Below, piece after piece: positions 1 to 8,932 of a stretch of 64,000 nucleotides of DNA. Below the pieces are notes generated by a model that was given only the letters and a program-made list of their open reading frames with translations, had not been told where the DNA came from and did not search any database. Position 1 is the first letter of the stretch. Each line of letters opens with the position of its first letter. This DNA comes from Phycisphaeraceae bacterium. Lineage in GTDB: Bacteria; Planctomycetota; Phycisphaerae; Phycisphaerales; Phycisphaeraceae. Position numbers and translations under genes: made by a program. The stretch spans positions 1-64,000 of the forward strand of contig JAJDCX010000049.1 in NCBI GenBank assembly GCA_029260615.1. The letters run 5' to 3'.

Positions 1-1427
1 AGCGAGGCAACGCCCTCGGCGTACTGTTTGACGACTGGTCGTTTGCGCCAGGCGCTCAGGACGACGGGCTCGGACTGGTTGAGGTAGTGTTGCTGTGCGA
101 AGCGCAGGTGCTGGGTGACCTGTTGGCCGTAGAGCAGGACGTTAACCTCAAAATTGAGGTAAAAGGATCGGATGTCGAGGTTGGCGGAGCCCAGCAGCGC
201 GAAGGCGTCATCGACGGTGATGGTCTTGGCGTGGAGCATGCCGCCTTTGTAGGTGTGGATGTTGACGCCGGCTTCGAGGAGTGCCTGGTAGTGGTACTTC
301 CCGGCGGCGGCGACGATGGGGTGGTCGGATTTTTTCGGGACGATCAGATCAACCTGGGCGCCGCGGTCGGCGGCCATGGTCAGGGCGAGCATGGTGGGCT
401 CGTCGGGGACGAGGTACGGGGTGGTCATGATGATTTGGCGTTGCGCGGCGCCGAGTGCAGCGATGAGGACACGCCGGAAACTTTCGCCCTCGTGGTTGGG
501 GCCGGTGGGGACGAGCTGCGCGGGGATCTCGCCGGTGGATTTGATCGGGGGGAAGAGGGTTTCTGCGTCGTGGAGTGTTTGGTCTGTCTCGAATGCCCAG
601 TCTTCGCAGAAGAGTTGTTGGAACTGGGTGACGATGGGCCCGGTGAATCGGCCGCTTAAATCGATCCATTTACCGGCGTGCTTGTGGCCGTAGTCTTCGT
701 TGACGGCGTTGTGGCTTCCGGCGTAGGCGGTTTGGCCGTCGATGACGGCGAGTTTGCGGTGGTTGCGCAGGTCGATGCGTGCGAGTTTCCGTCTCCAGGG
801 AGAGGCGGGGAGCATGTCGTGGACCTCGATGCCGTGTGATAGAAGATCGCGGTAGAGGTTGCTACGGAACAGGGCGCGTGAACCGGCGGCATCGGCGAGG
901 AGTCTGCAGGCGACCCCGCGTTTGCGTGCGCGGATCAGCGCGTCACCGATACGTTGACCTATGTTGTCGGGGGCGAAGATGTAGTAGAGGAGGTGGGCGT
1001 GGTGCTGCGCGGCATCGATGTCGTTGGTGAGTTGTTCGCAGAGGGTGTCGGCGTCGGAGATCAGTTCGACGTCGTTGCCTGCGACGATCGGGTTGCCGCT
1101 GATGCGTTCGGCCTGCCGGATCATGTTGCGTTGCTGGGGGTCGATCTCGGGGCGGACGGCGTAGCGGGCGAGGCGGTCGGGGTTTTGTTTTGCGCGGGCT
1201 TGTGCAACGGCCAGAGAGTGGGAACGGGCGCGGCGTCGGCCCAGATGATTCACGCCCAAGAACAGGTAGACGATCAGCCCCAACTCGGGGAGGAACATGA
1301 CCAGCACCAGCCAGGCCAGCGTGGTGCTGGGTGCGAAGCGTCGGCGAAGGATCACCGCAACCATCACGATGCGGATGATCCACTCCGAGGCGGTGAGAGC
1401 GAACAGAAAAAGCCAGTACCAGGACAT
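1..1427 (-). CDS. cls: Cardiolipin synthase, phospholipase D family (3' end beyond window)
   Basis: Membrane enzyme that joins two phosphatidylglycerol molecules (or an equivalent phosphatidyl donor) into cardiolipin. I translated the minus strand from the ATG at 1425-1427: it begins MSWYWLFLFALTASEW, giving two N-terminal membrane segments, and continues open to the window edge for about 475 residues, close to the usual length of about 480. Two HKD motifs are intact: HRKLAVIDG near the middle, followed by GSHN, and HAKTITVDD followed by GSANLDIRS near the end. Both are needed for the PLD-type phosphatidyl-transfer mechanism. It lies downstream of holB on the same strand with about 100 bases between. 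Only the last few residues are missing. The family call is firm; substrate specificity is inferred. Confidence 0.93.
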   Translation of the reverse strand, partial: MSWYWLFLFALTASEWIIRIVMVAVILRRRFAPSTTLAWLVLVMFLPELGLIVYLFLGVNHLGRRRARSHSLAVAQARAKQNPDRLARYAVRPEIDPQQRNMIRQAERISGNPIVAGNDVELISDADTLCEQLTNDIDAAQHHAHLLYYIFAPDNIGQRIGDALIRARKRGVACRLLADAAGSRALFRSNLYRDLLSHGIEVHDMLPASPWRRKLARIDLRNHRKLAVIDGQTAYAGSHNAVNEDYGHKHAGKWIDLSGRFTGPIVTQFQQLFCEDWAFETDQTLHDAETLFPPIKSTGEIPAQLVPTGPNHEGESFRRVLIAALGAAQRQIIMTTPYLVPDEPTMLALTMAADRGAQVDLIVPKKSDHPIVAAAGKYHYQALLEAGVNIHTYKGGMLHAKTITVDDAFALLGSANLDIRSFYLNFEVNVLLYGQQVTQHLRFAQQHYLNQSEPVVLSAWRKRPVVKQYAEGVAS

Positions 1428-1528
1428 GCGGTGGAGCCCTTATCCTTTATGAAGGGTACAGGTGTTACAGGTACAGGGTATGACCGATCAGGCTGGGGGC
1501 CAATATTCCAGGGAACGGGCCGTGTGAT

Positions 1529-2662
1529 TTAACACCCTGGGTCCAAACCGCGTGTCATGGCGACGGCGAAGTGATCGCAGGTGATGGAGAGGTTGACGTT
1601 TGAGGCCAGGAGTTTCTGAGCCTGCTCGGTGGCGTCGATGACGGCGAGCCAGGGCGATAGCAGAGCTTCGTTGGTGATGGGGTCGTCGGGGGTGCATTGT
1701 TGGGAAAGCTCGGTGATGCGGCGGCGTGCGCGGGTGGCGATGAGCGACCACATCAGGTCGGCACCCTGTTTGTTGGCGGCTTCTTTGGAGGCGTTGTGGT
1801 GGGCTTTGACAAAGGCATTGGCGTAGCTGTCGATAAAACCGAACACCTGCTGGCCGAAATCGGCGGTGGGTTTGCCTTGGCTGGCGCGGTCGAGTGCGGG
1901 GAGGACGGAGTCTGTCCATGCCAGCAGGCCGAAGCGGGAGATGAGTTGTGCCCGGCCGAGGCTGCCGGCTGCGAATTCGATCATGGTTTGGCGCTGTGTG
2001 CCGGTGAGGTCCGGTGTGTGTTGTGTGCACCAGTCTTCGACGGCCTGATCGTGGAGGGGTGAGAAGGCGATGCGCATGCAGCGGCTGCGGATGGTGGGGA
2101 GCAGGCGGTCTTCGTTGCCGGTGACGAGGATGAGTGTCGTGCCGGCGGGAGGTTCTTCGAGGGTTTTGAGTAGTGCGTTCTGACCGGCGGGGTTTAATAA
2201 CTCGGCTTCGTCCACGATGAAGACTTTGCCACTGGCAAGTTTGGGCGCGAGGTTGGCAGGCTCGATCAGCGAGCTGCGGAGGACTTCGACGGGGATGCGT
2301 GTGAGTTTGCGGTTGCGGGTCGATGCGTCGTCGCTGTAGCGGGCAAGTTCTTTGCGGATGACGTGCAGGTCGGGGTGTGCGGTGGTCAGGCCGACGGTGT
2401 CGTCGTCTTGAGATGCCTCGGGATTGGGCGTGGTGAGGCTTGAAAGCAGGTTGCAAGAGGGGCAGGCACCGCAGGCGGCGGCTTTGCCGGCGAGATCGGT
2501 GACGCGGTCGTGGCAGAGGAGAATACGGGCGTATGCCAGCGCGGTGGTAAACTTCCCGACACCGATCGGGCCGTGGAAGATGTAGGCGTGGTGCTGTCTG
2601 CCGGTGGTGAGCTGAAGGTTCAGCAGGTCCAGCGCGTTGGGTTGTCCAAGGACCTGATCCAT
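1529..2662 (-). CDS. holB: DNA polymerase III, delta' subunit
   Basis: Clamp-loader AAA+ subunit that helps load the sliding clamp onto primed DNA. The 377-residue protein has a Walker A-like loop GPIGVGKF at residues 31-38, a zinc-module cysteine set (Cys50, Cys64, Cys67, Cys70), a Walker B-like VFIVDEAE and an SRC sensor motif in RSRC. The residue after the P-loop lysine is Phe rather than Ser/Thr, which fits the degenerate, non-hydrolysing P-loops common in delta' subunits. The start was chosen at the ATG at 2662. There is no Shine-Dalgarno; instead TACCAT lies exactly 6 bases upstream, so the message may be leaderless. cls follows downstream. Confidence 0.93.
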   Translation of the reverse strand: MDQVLGQPNALDLLNLQLTTGRQHHAYIFHGPIGVGKFTTALAYARILLCHDRVTDLAGKAAACGACPSCNLLSSLTTPNPEASQDDDTVGLTTAHPDLHVIRKELARYSDDASTRNRKLTRIPVEVLRSSLIEPANLAPKLASGKVFIVDEAELLNPAGQNALLKTLEEPPAGTTLILVTGNEDRLLPTIRSRCMRIAFSPLHDQAVEDWCTQHTPDLTGTQRQTMIEFAAGSLGRAQLISRFGLLAWTDSVLPALDRASQGKPTADFGQQVFGFIDSYANAFVKAHHNASKEAANKQGADLMWSLIATRARRRITELSQQCTPDDPITNEALLSPWLAVIDATEQAQKLLASNVNLSITCDHFAVAMTRGLDPGC

Positions 2663-2668
2663 GAGTAC

Positions 2669-2674
2669 ATGGTA
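2669..2674 (-). promoter_or_regulatory. -10 element of holB, leaderless arrangement
   Basis: TACCAT on the minus strand, with 6 bases to the ATG, would put the transcription start at the A of the start codon. No convincing -35 or ribosome-binding site is visible. Confidence 0.45.
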
Positions 2675-2739
2675 GCAAGGCGGCGGTGTAGGGGTTTAGG
2701 CTGGGTTTACAAATGATGCTCGGCAATCAGGCGTGTCTG

Positions 2740-2748
2740 TGATACAAT
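2740..2748 (+). promoter_or_regulatory. Extended -10 promoter upstream of the OB-fold membrane protein
   Basis: TGATACAAT matches an extended -10 (TGnTATAAT-like), about 35 bases before the start at 2783. The leader contains CACC-cgaaa-GGTG, a small hairpin that overlaps the ribosome-binding site AAGGTGAGG. Confidence 0.5.
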
Positions 2749-2782
2749 TCACCCCCTTAATCACCCGAAAGGTGAGGTTTTC

Positions 2783-3457
2783 ATGTCAACGACCAGCGGC
2801 CCGTTTGCTCGACCCGATTCTGTCACCGACCCTGGACTGGGGAGAGTGGTTTGGGTGGCAGCCATCTTCTTTGTGTTGGGGCTCGTGACAGTTGGGTTGG
2901 TCTACATGGCTGGCGATTCGGCCGAAGCGCCGGTTGCTGCTGAGAAACACGGCGTGGCCGAGGTTGAGCCTGCGATCCAGCCGGATGCTGCAGATCCGCC
3001 TCAAACTTCGCCGACGCAGGACAAGCCCTATGTGGCCGCCAACGGCGCGAGCCCACTGCCCAAACACGGCGAAGGCGTCGCACCACCGATCCCAGCGGAG
3101 CGCCTGATTACTCAGGAAGCATACGAGGCCGATCCACCACAGGCTTCAACACTCCCGGCACCGGACGGGCCGGTCGCCTGGACCGAGGCACACAAATACC
3201 TAGGGCAGACGATCACCGTCAAAGGCACGATCGTAGATACGAACAACATCGGGCAGATCTGCTTCCTGAACTACGACCCGGACTGGCAGGGCAAGTTTTA
3301 CATCGCCATGTTCAGCGAAGCGTTCAAGTTGCTGCCTGACCCGCCCGAGGAACACTACCTTAACCGTACCCTGCTGGTCACCGGAAAAGTGACGCTACAT
3401 CGTGATCGGCCGCAGATCGAAGTCCGTGATTTGTCGCAGGTCGAGACCGTGGAGTAA
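2783..3457 (+). CDS. Membrane-anchored OB-fold protein of unknown function
   Basis: 224 residues. A single membrane anchor (about residues 22-45, VVWVAAIFFVLGLVTVGLV) is followed by a Pro/Ala/Glu-rich linker to about residue 130. A compact C-terminal domain starts at KYLGQTITVKGTIVDTNN and ends in IEVRDLSQVETVE. The pattern G-x-T/I-V-x-V-x-G-x-I and the closing strands resemble the OB-folds of the tRNA_anti/nuclease-inhibitor type seen in many uncharacterised planctomycete proteins. The domain would lie outside the cytoplasm if the N-terminus is inside. A strong AAGGTGAGG ribosome-binding site supports this start. A nucleic-acid or metal-binding role is possible but unproven. Confidence 0.75.
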   Translation: MSTTSGPFARPDSVTDPGLGRVVWVAAIFFVLGLVTVGLVYMAGDSAEAPVAAEKHGVAEVEPAIQPDAADPPQTSPTQDKPYVAANGASPLPKHGEGVAPPIPAERLITQEAYEADPPQASTLPAPDGPVAWTEAHKYLGQTITVKGTIVDTNNIGQICFLNYDPDWQGKFYIAMFSEAFKLLPDPPEEHYLNRTLLVTGKVTLHRDRPQIEVRDLSQVETVE

Positions 3458-3545
3458 ACCGGCTTCCACAGATGGCAACGGCGCCTCCATACAAAAATCG
3501 TTCGCAGGTATCTGTCTCCAACCTCAATCCGTTCGAGATCCACCC

Positions 3546-4979
3546 ATGACCCCCGCCCCCGGTAGTTCAGCCCCCGTCCCTGAAAACAAACCAGGAGGTG
3601 CAAACCAACCCCTCCGTGTAGCGGTCATCGGCGCTGGCCCCGCCGGGTTCTATGCCGCCGACCACTTGCTTAAGCAGGACGACTTGAATGTCGAGGTCGA
3701 TATGTTCGACCGCCTGCCCACGCCCTTTGGCCTGGTGCGGCACGGCGTGGCTCCGGACCACCCTAAGATCAAAAACGTGACCAAGGTCTTCGACCGCACG
3801 GCACAGAATCCAAAGTTCCGCTTCTTCGGCAACGTCACCTGCGGCCAGCACCTGTCCCCGGCTGACTTTCGCAACCACTACCATCAGATCGTCTACACCG
3901 TCGGTGCCCAGACCGACCGGGCGTTGGGCATCCCCGGCGAAGACCTCAAGGGCTCCCATTCGGCGACCGAGTTTGTCGCTTGGTACAACGGGCATCCCCA
4001 TTACCGTGACCTTAAGTTCGACCTGTCGCAACCCACGGTTGTGATCGTCGGCATGGGCAACGTGGCCGTCGATGTGGCCCGCATCCTCTGCCGCACCATC
4101 GACGAACTCAAAGAGACTGACATCGCCGATCACGCGCTGGAGGCACTGGCTAAAAGCAAAGTCAAGCGGGTGGTCATGCTCGGTCGGCGCGGGCCGGCCC
4201 AGGCGGCGTTCAGCCTGCCGGAGTTGAGGGAGCTGGGCAATATGCAAGACGCCCAGGTCCGCACGATCTTGCCGGAAGTCGAGCTCGACGGCCTGACGAC
4301 CAAACACCTGGCCGAGACCCCCGACGCCACGGCGCAGAAGAAGGCGGATCGGCTCAGGGCATTGGCCGACGCACCGGACGCCGGAACATCGCGTGACCTG
4401 ACTATTCGGTTTCTCGTCTCGCCGACAAATATCACGGAAAGAGACGGCCGGGTCGCCGGTGTCGACATCGTCCAGAACGAGCTTTATGAGACCGAGAACG
4501 GCGCGATGCGCCCGCGTGCCACCGAGAAAACCGAACACCTGGACTGCGGCCTGATCTTCCGAAGTGTCGGGTATCTTGGGGTGCCGCTTGAAGACGTGCC
4601 CTTCCACGCTAAGTGGGGCGTGATCCCCAACGAGAAGGGCCGGGTGACCGACGGTGAATCGCAGGAGCAGGTCGTTGGTGAATATTGCGCCGGGTGGATC
4701 AAGCGCGGGCCCTCGGGCCTGATCGGCACCAATAAGGGTGACGCCATCGAGACCGTTAAGTGTATGCTCGAAGACATCGAGGCTGGCAACGTGCTTAAAC
4801 CGGAACACCCCACCGCCGACGCCGCCGAAGAATTCATCCGCCAGCGTCAGCCCGCGTTTTTTAGCTACGACCACTGGCGTTCGATTGACGAACACGAGAT
4901 CAACCTCGGCAAGGAGACCGGCCGGCCACGTGTGAAACTCACCACGGTCGAGTCGATGCTCGAGGCGCTGGGTAAGTAG
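3546..4979 (+). CDS. Ferredoxin/adrenodoxin-NADP+ reductase (FprA-like)
   Basis: FAD flavoprotein that passes electrons between NADP(H) and ferredoxin or a similar carrier. From the ATG at 3546 it is 477 residues. The FAD Rossmann motif VAVIGAGPAGFYAADHL is at residues 25-41, followed by FGLVRHGVAPDHP, a family signature. The NADP domain carries VIVGMGNVAVDVARIL at about 160-175. The C-terminal FAD-site signature GWIKRGPSGLIGTNKGDA is intact. The reading frame stays open further upstream, but that part overlaps the preceding gene and carries no family similarity, so the ATG just before MTPAPGSS was preferred. The cognate ferredoxin is not identified; the polyferredoxin fusions at 21.6-27 kb are only loosely nearby. 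Confidence 0.9.
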   Translation: MTPAPGSSAPVPENKPGGANQPLRVAVIGAGPAGFYAADHLLKQDDLNVEVDMFDRLPTPFGLVRHGVAPDHPKIKNVTKVFDRTAQNPKFRFFGNVTCGQHLSPADFRNHYHQIVYTVGAQTDRALGIPGEDLKGSHSATEFVAWYNGHPHYRDLKFDLSQPTVVIVGMGNVAVDVARILCRTIDELKETDIADHALEALAKSKVKRVVMLGRRGPAQAAFSLPELRELGNMQDAQVRTILPEVELDGLTTKHLAETPDATAQKKADRLRALADAPDAGTSRDLTIRFLVSPTNITERDGRVAGVDIVQNELYETENGAMRPRATEKTEHLDCGLIFRSVGYLGVPLEDVPFHAKWGVIPNEKGRVTDGESQEQVVGEYCAGWIKRGPSGLIGTNKGDAIETVKCMLEDIEAGNVLKPEHPTADAAEEFIRQRQPAFFSYDHWRSIDEHEINLGKETGRPRVKLTTVESMLEALGK

Positions 4980-5071
4980 CGAGCGTCAGACCCTCAACGC
5001 ATAACCAGCCGCGATGGAAGATGTCCTGCAGGCGGCTCACAATATGCCGTTCGTTTAGGGGCTCGGTGGCA

Positions 5072-5077
5072 TATCAT
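5072..5077 (+). promoter_or_regulatory. -10 element of the MOSC gene, leaderless arrangement
   Basis: TATCAT followed by exactly 6 bases and the ATG at 5084. No Shine-Dalgarno is present. This supports starting the protein at MKLLSINV rather than at an upstream in-frame codon. Confidence 0.5.
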
Positions 5078-5083
5078 GTCTAC

Positions 5084-5728
5084 ATGAAACTGTTATCCAT
5101 CAATGTCGCGATGCCGGTCCCGGCCGAGTTGGGGGATAAGACGTTCGCCAGCGCGATCTGTAAGCGCCCGGTGGACGGCGAGGTGATGATGCGTGAGGGG
5201 GGACTAGACGGGGACTGGGTGGGGAATCTTAAACATCACGGCGGGCCGGACCAGGCGGTGTATGCCTGCGCGGCGGAGCATTACGACTATTGGCGGAAAG
5301 AGCTTGGACGTGACGGGCTTGAGCACGGTCATTTTGGCGAGAACCTGACGGTCGCGGGCTGGGTGGATGACGATGTTTGCATCGGCGACACCTACCGGGT
5401 CGGTAACGCGGTGGTGCGCATCACCGGGCCACGGATACCCTGCGGCACGTTGGAGCGTCATGTTGGCGAACGGGGGTTTGCCAAACGGTACGCCAAGAGC
5501 AGGCGGTTTGGGTTTTACCTGCGTGTGGTTGACCCGGGCGAGGGCAAGGTGGGCGATCCGGTGACGTTGATCCAAAAGAGCCCGGCGGGGTTGGGGGTAA
5601 TCGAGTTGGCGGAGCTATTTATGTACCGGACGAAAGATATCGACGGGATGCGACGTGCGCTTGAGGTTGAAGGGTTGGGCGAACGATGCCGAGCGGCGTT
5701 TGAAGAGCGGATCGCTAGGGTGGATTAA
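5084..5728 (+). CDS. MOSC domain protein (YiiM-like)
   Basis: 214 residues. MOSC domains are found in molybdenum-cofactor sulfurases and in YiiM/mARC-type proteins; they bind or carry sulfur or molybdopterin. Visible signatures are GDWVGNLKHHGGPDQAVYAC, the acidic-aromatic HYDYW, GHFGENLTV and the conserved Cys in ITGPRIPCGTLERH, followed by a C-terminal helical region. YiiM relatives act in reduction of N-hydroxylated purines and similar compounds. The gene stands alone. The xanthine dehydrogenase genes 9 kb away also use molybdopterin, but no direct link is visible. The start was chosen at the ATG preceded by TATCAT. Confidence 0.85.
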   Translation: MKLLSINVAMPVPAELGDKTFASAICKRPVDGEVMMREGGLDGDWVGNLKHHGGPDQAVYACAAEHYDYWRKELGRDGLEHGHFGENLTVAGWVDDDVCIGDTYRVGNAVVRITGPRIPCGTLERHVGERGFAKRYAKSRRFGFYLRVVDPGEGKVGDPVTLIQKSPAGLGVIELAELFMYRTKDIDGMRRALEVEGLGERCRAAFEERIARVD

Positions 5729-5770
5729 TGCTCTATCAACAATGACCTCGTCCGAGGGCTGGGTGGACAG

Positions 5771-6664
5771 CTAATCGATGGGGTCGCCGGGATCGGGGTC
5801 GGGCTGGGGGCGGTACCACATGCCGACAAACGGGAGTTCCGGGAGGACTTGGGGGCCGCGGTACCCGGCGAAGCTGAGGTAGATCAATCTAACCGAGTGC
5901 GCGATTGGGTTGTCTTGCTGCACGTCCATCTCCCGGAGTACGGGGTCGAAATCCTGGTAGAAGGTTTCGTAGACGCCTATCACGCCGTGGGGACGGAGGC
6001 CATCATCGAGGTCTGCCAACCCGTCATTGGTGGGGGGCTGCTCGTCATCGTCGCCGATGAAGTGTACATCGTTGACGAGGATGTCACCGAGTTGGGCGCG
6101 GTCGCCGCGGTGTTCTTGCTCGATCCATGAGCCGTAGGACCAGTCGCCGTCGATGACGGTGTGCTGGTGGAGGACGGGGCCCGCGAAGCGCTGGTAGAGC
6201 GGTACGCTTGAGGTGTGTTCGGTCGCCAGGTCGATCCGCCACCATGCGGGGGAACGCAGGTGTCGGGCGAGGATCATGTCGCCAGCAACATCGGGGTCGT
6301 AGACGGGACTGTCGGAGGGAGGGGCAATGCCACGTGCGCTGTCGGCGACCAGGTCGGAGGGCTCGCTGATGTTAACCCGTCCGGCGCGGTCGGCGACGGA
6401 GAGGTCGCTTGCGTTGCCGGCGAAGAACGCCTGGTCGAGCATATTGGCGTTGCCGAACTCGACGGGGTTCTTGGCAAATTCCGCGCCGGGGCCTGGGGCG
6501 TATTGTGTCTGGCGCCAGGCTTCGTAACGGTCTGTCACGCTGGAGCGTTGCAGCCGAGTCATCGCCTGCCCGAAGAAGAACAGCAACGCCAGGACGACCA
6601 GCACCAGTGGGAGGACCAAGACGGTTTCCATCATCGCGGTGCCTAGGGAACGGGGGGATTTCAC
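5771..6664 (-). CDS. TadE/TadF-like minor pilin protein
   Basis: About 297 residues from a GTG at 6664. The N-terminus SLGTAMMETVLVLPLVLVV is a Tad minor-pilin signature: a short basic leader, a Gly, then Glu a few residues into one hydrophobic helix. The rest is a soluble, probably extracytoplasmic region with no family I recognise. The frame stays open upstream through a palindromic repeat (6664-6820) to an ATG at 6829, but that extension (RHRGTEKKGPERSADYADK) is translated repeat, so I take the start at or just inside the repeat edge. ATG-ATG at 6634-6629 is an alternative that would remove the leader. It is the last gene of the minus-strand Tad-like unit. No good ribosome-binding site is visible, which may reflect damage by the insertion. 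Confidence 0.7.
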   Translation of the reverse strand: MKSPRSLGTAMMETVLVLPLVLVVLALLFFFGQAMTRLQRSSVTDRYEAWRQTQYAPGPGAEFAKNPVEFGNANMLDQAFFAGNASDLSVADRAGRVNISEPSDLVADSARGIAPPSDSPVYDPDVAGDMILARHLRSPAWWRIDLATEHTSSVPLYQRFAGPVLHQHTVIDGDWSYGSWIEQEHRGDRAQLGDILVNDVHFIGDDDEQPPTNDGLADLDDGLRPHGVIGVYETFYQDFDPVLREMDVQQDNPIAHSVRLIYLSFAGYRGPQVLPELPFVGMWYRPQPDPDPGDPID

Positions 6665-6820
6665 CACAGAGGCGCAGACGCGCAGAGAAGAAGAGGGGAG
6701 GTTATCCGCAGATTGTGCAGATGACGCAGATTTACAGGGATGTACTTGCCCCGGGTTCTTATCTGCGTAATCTGCGGATCGCTCCGGCCCTTTCTTCTCT
6801 GTGCCTCTGTGTCTCTGTGG
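6664..6820. repeat. 157-bp imperfect palindromic intergenic repeat
   Basis: The outer arms begin CCACAGAGgCgCAGA (6664-6692) and its reverse complement (6792-6820), about 25 of 29 positions matching. The inner arms ATCCGCAGATT (6704-6714) and AATCTGCGGAT (6769-6779) match exactly. There is no internal gene. It separates the TadG-like gene from the next gene in the unit and overlaps the latter's likely start. Confidence 0.85.
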
Positions 6821-6841
6821 TTTATACATGGCTTGTCACTC

Positions 6842-8932
6842 TTAGTGGTTGAGCATCACGGGCGCGAGGGTCTGGACGCTGCGCAGGTACTCGGCCATCT
6901 CCGCAACCTCGTCGGGGTCTACGTTAGCCGTTTGCGAGGTGGACACGGCGGCGTCGGCCTGATCTACCCAATCATCAAAACGAGTTACGGGTTCGAGTTG
7001 GGCCTGCCAGGTCTGGGTCCATAGGTCCCATGAGTGGTTGTTGAATATGTAGGCCTGTGCGATGGCGGTGTTGTAGGGGTATGCGCGGTTGCCGTTGAAT
7101 CGGGTCGGCCAGAAGTCCGGTCGGCTTGGCTTGCGGGCCACACCCAGGAAGGTCAGAAACTGGCGGCGTGCTGTGGAGTCGTCGGGGAAAAACTGATCGT
7201 GGATCAAGTCGATCGGCGCGGGGGCGTCCTCGCTGTTGCGGTCGAATCCATCCCAGGGGTTGGTCACTTCGATGTCTCCGCCCACGTTAACGCCGATGAG
7301 CATGACATCGATTTCCCAATGGACTTCCTGTGCGGCGTAGGTCGGGTTGCCGTCGGCATCGGTGCCGGTTTGTTTGGGGGGCAGGCCGATGGAAAGATCA
7401 CCGCCAAGCTCCGAGCCTTCGGGGTCGGTTTCGTAGATAGCGGAAAGCCGCCAGATGTGGTCCTGGATTTTGCTCCAGGTGGGTGATCCTTTAATGGATC
7501 GCGGGTTGATGCGGATTGGTGAGCCGTTGCGCGGATCGGACCAGCCGCCGATGTACCGGACAAAAGGCGATCGACGGCCAGGGCCGCCAGGGATGGTGTT
7601 CCATGTCAGGCCCTTGCGTCCGGGGTGGCCTGGGTCGTTGGCAATCCGGCTCTTGATCTCTCCGATGGCGAACGCGGTCTGGCGTATATCCGATCGGGAC
7701 AGGCCGTAGGCGTAGTCGCTGTTGCGGTCGGATGACCGTTCGTCGTCGTGGTCGATGTCGACTTCCCAATTGGAGTCGAGCACGGTGCCGAGCGTTCTGC
7801 CGGACCAGAGGTAGTTGGCCTTGATCGAGTAGAGGTCCCAGATGTGTTGCCTAAGCTGGCTGTATGGGCTCCTGAACAGGGCGCGGATGAGCAAGGTTTC
7901 TGGGCCGAAGGGTTCGTAAGCGGTTTGAGGTCCGGCGGGGGGATTAGGCACCGGGGCGTTATCGATGCCTGGCATGGTTTGAGTGCGCCCGGGGACCCGC
8001 AGCCGCCAGCCGAAGACGGCATCCCACGGCCCGCGGTTGGTGACCTCGTCATCGACCTGCCCGAATCCTTTAGTGACCTTGTCCACGACCAGCCTCTCAT
8101 CCTGGCCCGGCAGCAGGCCGAAGCGGACCGGGCGTTCGTAGTCGTCGAACACACCGCGTTCCCAGGGGATACTCGGCATGGCTGGCAGCAGCAGGCCGGC
8201 ATTGCCTGAATCGTCGTTGCCGAGGTTGGCTTGGGCGGAGCGTGTGGCGGCGGACTGGGCCGACTCTGCGAGGGTCAGCATGACGGCTCGGCTGTGTGCG
8301 TCTATGGATCGCATCGCCTGGTGCATTTTTCCCATGTCACCGGATGGGGCGATGTACCATGCCATCTCCTTGACCATGTCGGGCTGGTTACGGAACAGGT
8401 CGTCGAGCTCACGGAGATATCGCTGTTCGGAGACGACACTCTCGGAGTCAGATGAATCCATCATAGTCCGCAGCATGGTCTCAAACCAAGGGTCGATGAC
8501 GCCGGAATTGATTTGCGATGAGACCGCTTGGGCTACGGCATCGAGGTCGCCTAGCTCTTGCTCGGACGCATCGGTGATCGACATATCGACCGCCAGGGGG
8601 AGGCTGTCCAGCACGCTGACAGCGGCGATCAGGCGGGCGGTCTCGACGTTGTTCATGGCAACCGTGTTCATCGACCGGGCGACCTGGGCCGCGCCACCGA
8701 TGGCGACGGCATCGGCGGTGTGCTGGGTCACGACCCGGCCCTGCACGCTCCGGCCGACGTTCATGACGTAGAACAACAAAGATGCGATCAGCACAATCGC
8801 TATCAATGCAATCACCATCACCACGCCCCGGTTGCGCGGCGCGGGGGGGAAGATACCCGAGCCTTCGCTGCGCTTAGGCCCGGCCTTGGGGGGGGGCAAA
8901 AGTGTTTCGAGGCGGGGTTTAGCCCTGGTCAT
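6842..8932 (-). CDS. TadG-like pilus-assembly protein
   Basis: 696 residues. After a 36-residue leader comes RNRGVVMVIALIAIVLIASL, a single hydrophobic helix typical of TadG (Flp pilus-assembly, TadE/G-like family). It is followed by QHTADAVAIGGAAQVARSM, the usual 'DAAALAAA'-like segment of that family, and a long extracytoplasmic region. The start ATG overlaps the end of the kinase-like gene by 14 bases, indicating translational coupling. The leader (KPRLETLLPPPKAGPKRSEG) is unusually long and looks like translated intergenic repeat, so the working start might be nearer the helix. TadG-type proteins usually accompany a Tad secretion machine; no TadA/B/C gene is in this window. Confidence 0.8.
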   Translation of the reverse strand: MTRAKPRLETLLPPPKAGPKRSEGSGIFPPAPRNRGVVMVIALIAIVLIASLLFYVMNVGRSVQGRVVTQHTADAVAIGGAAQVARSMNTVAMNNVETARLIAAVSVLDSLPLAVDMSITDASEQELGDLDAVAQAVSSQINSGVIDPWFETMLRTMMDSSDSESVVSEQRYLRELDDLFRNQPDMVKEMAWYIAPSGDMGKMHQAMRSIDAHSRAVMLTLAESAQSAATRSAQANLGNDDSGNAGLLLPAMPSIPWERGVFDDYERPVRFGLLPGQDERLVVDKVTKGFGQVDDEVTNRGPWDAVFGWRLRVPGRTQTMPGIDNAPVPNPPAGPQTAYEPFGPETLLIRALFRSPYSQLRQHIWDLYSIKANYLWSGRTLGTVLDSNWEVDIDHDDERSSDRNSDYAYGLSRSDIRQTAFAIGEIKSRIANDPGHPGRKGLTWNTIPGGPGRRSPFVRYIGGWSDPRNGSPIRINPRSIKGSPTWSKIQDHIWRLSAIYETDPEGSELGGDLSIGLPPKQTGTDADGNPTYAAQEVHWEIDVMLIGVNVGGDIEVTNPWDGFDRNSEDAPAPIDLIHDQFFPDDSTARRQFLTFLGVARKPSRPDFWPTRFNGNRAYPYNTAIAQAYIFNNHSWDLWTQTWQAQLEPVTRFDDWVDQADAAVSTSQTANVDPDEVAEMAEYLRSVQTLAPVMLNH

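Noticed and set aside
1488-2726. 412-codon frame overlapping holB on the same strand
   Set aside because: Basic low-complexity translation in another frame; holB has the recognisable clamp-loader motifs.
3567-4895. Open frame of 442 codons antisense to the ferredoxin reductase gene
   Set aside because: Shadow frame caused by GC-rich codon positions; no motif or ribosome-binding site.
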